Source: an uncultured Blautia sp. (GTDB taxonomy: Bacteria > Bacillota > Clostridia > Lachnospirales > Lachnospiraceae). Taken from it: 10,368 nucleotides of DNA. Shown in pieces: positions 6,854 through 10,368 of this stretch. Made by a program: the position numbers and the translations under genes. Location: positions 1-10,368 of the forward strand of contig UQSX01000097.1 of NCBI GenBank assembly GCA_900543715.1, in the 5' to 3' direction. Each line of letters starts with the position of its first letter. Positions within the stretch are counted from its first letter, which is position 1. Under the pieces are notes generated by a model that searched no databases, was not told where the DNA came from, and was given only the letters and a program-made list of their open reading frames with translations.

Positions 6854-7008
6854 GATACCTTCAGTGTGCAGGAAGGCAAAATTTCTTTTTTGCACGTGAA
6901 AAGCAGGCAGATCTATAGAAAGGAAAAGGGAATTCAGAGTTTCATATAGAGCAATTTTGCAGGAGTCTCCACCGCTTTGTAAAAAATGTATAAAATTATA
7001 AATGAGAA
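6854..7008 (+). other. Gene-free transcribed region: long leader or small RNA candidate
   Basis: This is part of the only gene-free stretch over 300 bases (6738-7070). It has no open frame with a ribosome binding site on either strand. Weak structure is visible: GTGCA (6865-6869) can pair with TGCAC (6891-6895), and GGAGTCTCC (6962-6970) is a short palindrome. I could not match it to a T-box, 6S RNA or any riboswitch class I know, and I see no intrinsic terminator before mgsA. Its status as an RNA rests only on the promoter in front of it. Confidence 0.3.
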
Positions 7009-7037
7009 TTGAAAAAAGTTAGCGTTTTTGCTATAAT
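7009..7037 (+). promoter_or_regulatory. Sigma-A promoter of the mgsA-rsmD-coaD operon
   Basis: TTGAAA (7009-7014), a 17-base spacer and a perfect TATAAT (7032-7037). The start should fall near 7044, leaving a short leader of about 27 bases before ATG 7071. Confidence 0.85.
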
Positions 7038-7070
7038 GATTTTTGACAAAAAATAATAAGGATGATGCAG

Positions 7071-7463
7071 ATGAACATAGGTATTATAGCACATAACAGT
7101 AAAAAGGCTTTAATAGAGGATTTTTGTATTGCCTACAAAAATATTCTTTCAAAGCATGAGATATATGCCACAGGTACAACGGGAAGAAGGATTGAGGAAG
7201 CTACGAACCTTCATGTCCATAAATTTCTTCCGGGAAGTATGGGCGGAGATAAGCAGTTTACAGAGATGATCGAGCGGGGAGACATCGACATGGTCATCTT
7301 TTTCTACAATCCGGCCATGATCGATCCAAAAGAACCGGATGTATATCAGATTTCCAGATGCTGTGACCAGTACAATATTCCCATTGCCACGAATATTGCA
7401 ACAGCAGAATCCCTGATTCTGGGCCTGGAACACGGAGATCTGGACTACCGTCTGAATTCCTGA
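7071..7463 (+). CDS. mgsA: Methylglyoxal synthase family protein (divergent active site)
   Basis: Methylglyoxal synthase converts dihydroxyacetone phosphate to methylglyoxal and phosphate, a bypass of lower glycolysis. The 130-residue product keeps the fold signature: NIGIIAHNSKK at the start, the phosphate-binding YATGTTGR (32-39), MGGDKQ (57-62) with Asp60 matching the E. coli catalytic base Asp71, EPDV with Asp90 matching Asp101, and NIPIATNIATAE (102-113). Several residues usually conserved differ: Asn9 for E. coli Asp20, Asn80 for Asp91, Lys87 for His98, and FLPGSMGG in place of LSGPMGG. It is slightly shorter than E. coli MgsA (152). Three in-frame ATGs occur (7062, 7065, 7071). AAGGA (7058-7062) spaces properly only for the third, which also fits family starts. 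rsmD follows after 18 bases. Family assignment is firm; the activity is less so. Confidence 0.82.
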   Translation: MNIGIIAHNSKKALIEDFCIAYKNILSKHEIYATGTTGRRIEEATNLHVHKFLPGSMGGDKQFTEMIERGDIDMVIFFYNPAMIDPKEPDVYQISRCCDQYNIPIATNIATAESLILGLEHGDLDYRLNS

Positions 7464-7481
7464 TAAATAGGAAGGACCAAT

Positions 7482-8033
7482 ATGAGAGTAATTGCAGGCA
7501 GCGCAAAAAGTATGCCCCTGAAGACTATTCCGGGTATGGAGACCAGACCTACCACTGACAGGATCAAGGAGACTTTGTTTAATATTCTCCAGCCTTATAT
7601 GTGCGGGTGCCGGTTTCTGGACATTTTCGCCGGAAGCGGCGGAATCGGGATAGAAGCTTTGAGCAGAGGGGCGGATTTTTGCGCCTTTATTGAGAAAAAC
7701 AGAAAAGCAGTAAAAATTATAGAAGAGAATCTGAGATTTACCAGACTGGATGGCAGAGCCAGGATCTTTGGACAGGAGGCTGCTGCAGCCCTTCGTCTTC
7801 TGGAAGGAGAGGAACCTTTTGACTGTATTTTCATGGATCCCCCTTACAGGAAGGGACTGGAGGAACAGGTGCTGGCAGTTTTGAGAGATGCTTCCTTTGT
7901 AGATAAGGATACGCTGATCATTGTGGAAGCCTCTCTGGATACGGACTTTTCTTATCTGGAAAGTTATGGATTTGTCTCAGAGAGGGAAAAAAGATATAAG
8001 ACAAATATGCATGTATTTATCAGAAAGGCATGA
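7482..8033 (+). CDS. rsmD: 16S rRNA (guanine(966)-N(2))-methyltransferase RsmD
   Basis: RsmD methylates N2 of G966 (E. coli numbering) of 16S rRNA using S-adenosylmethionine, acting on assembled 30S particles. The 183 residues match the family length. Seen in order: the N-terminal [15 protein letters not shown], the [16 protein letters not shown] segment (21-36), the SAM-binding motif [18 protein letters not shown] (46-63) and the catalytic DPPY (119-122), then the C-terminal strand pair ending [19 protein letters not shown] (7469-7476) gives good spacing to ATG. The stop lies 2 bases before the chosen coaD start, so the two genes are probably translationally coupled; this rsmD-coaD pair (ylbH-ylbI) is conserved in Firmicutes. 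Confidence 0.96.
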   Translation: MRVIAGSAKSMPLKTIPGMETRPTTDRIKETLFNILQPYMCGCRFLDIFAGSGGIGIEALSRGADFCAFIEKNRKAVKIIEENLRFTRLDGRARIFGQEAAAALRLLEGEEPFDCIFMDPPYRKGLEEQVLAVLRDASFVDKDTLIIVEASLDTDFSYLESYGFVSEREKRYKTNMHVFIRKA

Positions 8034-8035
8034 AT

Positions 8036-8527
8036 ATGATGAGAGCAATCTATCCGGGAAGTTTTGACCCGGCTACATATGGACATTTAGATATTATCCG
8101 CAGAGCAGCGGCCCTTTTTGACGAAGTAGTCGTAGGAGTTTTGAATAATTCTGCAAAAAGTCCGTTGTTTTCTGTGGAGGAACGTGTTAATATATTAGAG
8201 AATATAACAAAAGATGTGCCTAATGTAAAGGTGTCATCTTTCAGCGGGTTATCCGTAAATTTTGCAAGAAGCTGTAACGCAAAGGTGATTATCCGGGGAC
8301 TGCGTGCCATTACAGACTTTGAGTATGAACTTCAGATGGCTCAGACCAACAGAGTATTGGCCCGAGACGTGGACACTATGTTTTTGACCACCAGTCTTGA
8401 ATATGCTTATCTAAGCTCTACAACAGTAAAAGAAGCCGCTTATTTCGGAGCGGATATTTCCAAGTTCGTACCGGAATATGTGCTGCGCAAAGTAGAAGAG
8501 AAGTACAGGCAGAACCCTGCCAGGTGA
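8036..8527 (+). CDS. coaD: Phosphopantetheine adenylyltransferase CoaD
   Basis: CoaD catalyses the penultimate step of coenzyme A synthesis, joining 4'-phosphopantetheine and ATP to give dephospho-CoA and pyrophosphate; it is a hexameric cytosolic enzyme. The 163 residues match the family. The nucleotidyltransferase signature [12 protein letters not shown] includes the TxGH motif (14-17). The substrate-binding stretch [20 protein letters not shown] follows, then SSTTVKE (127-133), the counterpart of the ISSTxVRE ATP-binding motif. Candidate ATGs are 8030 (overlapping the rsmD stop), 8036 and 8039. AAAGG (8024-8028) has 7 bases to 8036 and only 1 to 8030, so 8036 is chosen, though 8039 is nearly as good. 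All key residues are intact. Confidence 0.96.
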   Translation: MMRAIYPGSFDPATYGHLDIIRRAAALFDEVVVGVLNNSAKSPLFSVEERVNILENITKDVPNVKVSSFSGLSVNFARSCNAKVIIRGLRAITDFEYELQMAQTNRVLARDVDTMFLTTSLEYAYLSSTTVKEAAYFGADISKFVPEYVLRKVEEKYRQNPAR

Positions 8528-8587
8528 GAAGAGACAAAAAAGACCCTTTCGCGGCCAGGAAGAAAATACAGTAAGGAGAAATGAGAA

Positions 8588-9280
8588 ATGAGCAGCAGAA
8601 TTGAACAAATCATTGAGGAAATCGAAGAATATGTAGAGAGCTGTAAATATCAGCCCTTATCAACTACGAAGATTATTGTAAATAAAGAAGAAATTGAAGA
8701 ACTTCTGAGAGAACTGCGTCTGAAAACTCCTGATGAGATTAAACGCTACCAGAAGATCATCAGCAATAAAGATGCTATTTTGGCTGACGCTCAGGCAAAG
8801 GCAGATAATATCATCGAAGATACCAAGAAACAGGTACAGGAGATGGTAAAAGAGTCTGAGGTTATGCAGCAGGCATACGCTCAGGCAAATGAGACGATCA
8901 ACAGCGCAAATCAGCAGGCTCAGGCCATTATTGACGCAGCCACGAATGATGCAAATGCCCTTCGCTTAAGCGCTGTATCTTATACAGATGAACTTATGGG
9001 AAATATGGGACAGATCGCTTCCAGTATGCTGGAAAATGCCGCTGGAAAATATAATGAATTTGTCCAGGCTCTCCAGGCTTCCCTGGATGTGATCCGCCAG
9101 AACCGGGCAGAGCTGGCACCTCAGCTTCAGGGCGCAGCCTCAGTCCAGACTGCAGCACCGGCCCAGGAGCCTGCTCAGGAGGACTACCAGGAAGAAGAAC
9201 CGGTGGAATATGAGGATGACGACGAGTACGATGACGAATATGACGATTTAGATGATGACTTCGACGATTTCGACGAATAA
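8588..9280 (+). CDS. Coiled-coil protein with acidic tail, DivIVA- or ATP-synthase-b-like, function unknown
   Basis: The 230-residue product has no membrane segment. An N-terminal helical part (1-47, IEQIIEEIEEYVESCKYQPLS) contains a short segment IIVNKEEIEELLRELR. A long Gln/Ala/Glu-rich coiled coil follows (about 48-170), with repeated AQAKADNII/AQAIIDAA-type heptads like those of DivIVA/SepF-linked proteins or V/F-type ATPase stalk subunits. Then comes an Ala/Gln/Pro linker (about 178-197) and a tail (198-230) in which 23 of 33 residues are Asp or Glu. Homologues beside coaD in Lachnospiraceae tend to be called ATPase or hypothetical protein, from memory. AAGGAG (8573-8578) spaces correctly for ATG 8588 (9 bases) but not for the out-of-frame ATG at 8581. 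It lies 60 bases after coaD with no terminator between. A scaffolding or cell-division role is inference. Its last 33 bases overlap ylbJ. Confidence 0.78.
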   Translation: MSSRIEQIIEEIEEYVESCKYQPLSTTKIIVNKEEIEELLRELRLKTPDEIKRYQKIISNKDAILADAQAKADNIIEDTKKQVQEMVKESEVMQQAYAQANETINSANQQAQAIIDAATNDANALRLSAVSYTDELMGNMGQIASSMLENAAGKYNEFVQALQASLDVIRQNRAELAPQLQGAASVQTAAPAQEPAQEDYQEEEPVEYEDDDEYDDEYDDLDDDFDDFDE

Positions 9281-10192
9281 AATCCCGAGAGCCAAAGTAA
9301 AAAAGAAACAGCAGAGCTTTCCTTTCAGGTAAGGAGCCAGGGATAGATCTGTTTCACCCAGCATGGACTTGGTCTGGAAGGCAATACAAAGCCCGCCAAA
9401 AGCCGTAAAGGCCAGCAGGAGAGGAAAGGTAAAAGAGAGATTCCACCCTCTCTGGATGATGGCCAGGGTTCCTGTAGTGATTTCTGTAAATCCCAGGAGA
9501 AGACACTTCAGTTCTGCAGGGAGATAAGGCAGAAGCTGCAGGATTCCCTGTAAAAGGGAAAAGAGGAGGATATATCCTCCCAGCTTGGTGACTGACAGAA
9601 GACTGTTCATAATAGAGGTATCTAATGCTTCTCCCCAGGAGAAGGCAGAAGATGCCTCTTTTATTTTGACCTTTGTACAGGATTCTTTCTCAAAGGGGTA
9701 GACACGTCGGAAGATCAGAGAAGTGAGAAAACTGGAGAGATAAAGAATACCATAAGCGGGCAGCGCCAGACCATCACAATGAAGGAGTTCTGTACACAAA
9801 TAGGAGGAAAGAAAAGCCGGGCCGGGATGACTGGAAAAGGTCAGAAGATAACAGGCTTCCTGCCGGGAAATACGATGGTCCTGGTATAAATCTGCCGCAG
9901 TTTTGGCTCCCATAGGATAGCCGCAGAAAATACCCATAAGAAGGCCGTAACCGCCCATGGGGGTAAGACCGAAAACAGATTTCCAGAAGCCTTTGGTCCT
10001 GGACAGAAGCTTTTCCAGAAAACCGGTTTTTATGAGAAGGGAAGAGAGGATCATGAAGGGAAGCATGGAAGGCAGAAGGGTATTGAACCAGAGCATAAGG
10101 CCGGATTTTGCATACTGCGCTGCGGTTTTTGGAAAAAACAGAAGAAACAGAAGAAAACAGGAAAAAGACAGAGAGCAGAAAAAACCTTTCAT
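9248..10192 (-). CDS. ylbJ: Sporulation integral membrane protein YlbJ
   Basis: YlbJ is a polytopic membrane protein made in the mother cell under sigma-E in Bacillus and needed for heat-resistant spores; its transported or bound partner is unknown. The 314-residue product starts with a hydrophobic segment (4-20), then WFNTLLPSMLPFMILSSLLI (35-54), the family core GIFCGYPMGAKTAADL (87-102, GYPMGAK at 91-97), FSSHPGPAF (119-127) and further membrane helices to LGILFVEIVEVII at the end. It is shorter than Bacillus YlbJ (about 400). A longer start at 10246 lacks a ribosome binding site and lies in the promoter -35; GGAGGA (complement of 10201-10206) precedes the ATG at 10192 by 8 bases. ylbJ follows coaD (ylbI) directly in Bacillus; here it is close by but inverted. 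Confidence 0.92.
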   Translation of the reverse strand: MKGFFCSLSFSCFLLFLLFFPKTAAQYAKSGLMLWFNTLLPSMLPFMILSSLLIKTGFLEKLLSRTKGFWKSVFGLTPMGGYGLLMGIFCGYPMGAKTAADLYQDHRISRQEACYLLTFSSHPGPAFLSSYLCTELLHCDGLALPAYGILYLSSFLTSLIFRRVYPFEKESCTKVKIKEASSAFSWGEALDTSIMNSLLSVTKLGGYILLFSLLQGILQLLPYLPAELKCLLLGFTEITTGTLAIIQRGWNLSFTFPLLLAFTAFGGLCIAFQTKSMLGETDLSLAPYLKGKLCCFFFTLALGILFVEIVEVII

Positions 10193-10200
10193 AGGGAATG

Positions 10201-10206
10201 TCCTCC
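10201..10206 (-). promoter_or_regulatory. Ribosome binding site deciding the ylbJ start
   Basis: On the - strand this reads GGAGGA, 8 bases before the ATG at 10192. No such site precedes the longer ATG at 10246. Confidence 0.8.
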
Positions 10207-10220
10207 GAACCTTTATTAAA

Positions 10221-10249
10221 AATATATGAGCTCCTGGATTTTTCATGAC
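10221..10249 (-). promoter_or_regulatory. Sigma-E-like promoter of ylbJ
   Basis: On the - strand GTCATGA (complement of 10243-10249) matches the first bases of the Bacillus sigma-E -35 (GTCATATT). A 14-base spacer follows, then CATATATT (complement of 10221-10228), close to the -10 consensus CATAnAnT. A start near 10214 puts the ribosome binding site of the 10192 start on the transcript. Bacillus ylbJ belongs to the sigma-E regulon, which agrees. Confidence 0.6.
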
Positions 10250-10264
10250 TGGAAAAATGGAGGC

Positions 10265-10293
10265 TTGCCATTTGAGCAGTATTGTGTAAGAAT
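10265..10293 (+). promoter_or_regulatory. Probable sigma-A promoter of the gene at 10329
   Basis: TTGCCA (10265-10270), 17 bases, then AAGAAT (10288-10293) preceded by an extended TG (10285-10286). The -10 is only a 4 of 6 match, so this is moderate. It faces away from the ylbJ promoter. Confidence 0.45.
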
Positions 10294-10328
10294 AAGAGAG
10301 TAAATCAGAAACCAGTAGGAGGTAGGAT

Positions 10329-10368
10329 ATGTCTGTTTTAAAAAATTTACAGCCGGAACGGGTATTTT
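10329..10368 (+). CDS. Start of a probable aminoacyl-histidine dipeptidase (PepD-like), cut by the window edge
   Basis: Only 13 codons are present: MSVLKNLQPERVF, running open to the right edge. AGGAGG (10317-10322) with 6 bases of spacing makes the start convincing. The opening resembles that of clostridial PepD (M20 family, beta-alanyl-histidine or Xaa-His dipeptidase), which typically begins M-VL-NL-P--VF before the phrase on the fold's first helix. The family call rests on this short match alone; the gene itself is well supported by the start signals. Confidence 0.55.
   Translation, partial: MSVLKNLQPERVF

Noticed and set aside
6962..6979. GGAGTCTCCACCGC as a possible T-box or riboswitch piece upstream of mgsA
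   Set aside because: It does not fit the T-box antiterminator sequence, there is no specifier stem or terminator, and no aminoacyl-tRNA or amino-acid gene follows.
8030..8035. ATG 8030 overlapping the rsmD stop as the coaD start
   Set aside because: The ribosome binding site AAAGG ends one base before it; 8036 has proper spacing and gives the usual CoaD N-terminus.

Overview
The window looks like chromosomal DNA of an endospore-forming Firmicute, most likely a Lachnospiraceae-type clostridium. Three things point there: several sporulation genes (ytfI/DUF2953, gerW/ytfJ, an alpha/beta-type SASP and ylbJ), purine-rich AAGGAGG ribosome binding sites before nearly every gene, and gene orders that echo Bacillus/Clostridium (ytfI-ytfJ; rpmB divergent from yloU-yloV; rsmD-coaD near ylbJ). 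No insertion sequence, phage gene, CRISPR array, tRNA or rRNA was seen. The window reads as core chromosome rather than an accessory island.

Layout. Positions 2-451 hold the 3' end of a DUF2953 gene. It is followed on the + strand by gerW (502-921) and a 45-residue membrane microprotein (987-1124). A bidirectional terminator (about 1152-1197) separates these from rpmB on the - strand (1217-1405). A divergent promoter region (1406-1578) then leads to an Asp23/YloU gene and fakA/yloV (1579-3614). A strong hairpin lies between fakA and recG (3748-5805). A strongly promoted Lys/Ala-rich DUF6465-type protein follows (5937-6344) and converges on a SASP gene (6510-6737, -) across a shared terminator. 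A 333-base region (6738-7070) carries two good sigma-A promoters on the + strand. It leads into a likely operon of a methylglyoxal-synthase-family protein, rsmD, coaD and a coiled-coil protein with an acidic tail (7071-9280). The last of these overlaps the 3' end of ylbJ (9248-10192, -) by 33 bases. ylbJ has a sigma-E-like promoter and diverges from a gene that starts at 10329 and resembles pepD.

Functionally the window mixes housekeeping genes (ribosomal protein L28, fatty-acid phosphorylation, DNA fork rescue, 16S rRNA methylation, coenzyme A synthesis) with sporulation and germination genes. Several starts were moved downstream of the longest possible ATG because a good Shine-Dalgarno lies between the two ATGs, or because the longer start falls inside a promoter element (gerW, asp23, the DUF6465 gene, mgsA, coaD, ylbJ).

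No clear novel multi-gene system was found. The best leads are the tiny membrane protein after gerW, the active-site substitutions in the MgsA homologue, the strong promoter that opens onto about 200 bases with no gene, the hairpin/small-ORF overlap before recG, and the acidic coiled-coil gene that converges on and overlaps ylbJ.
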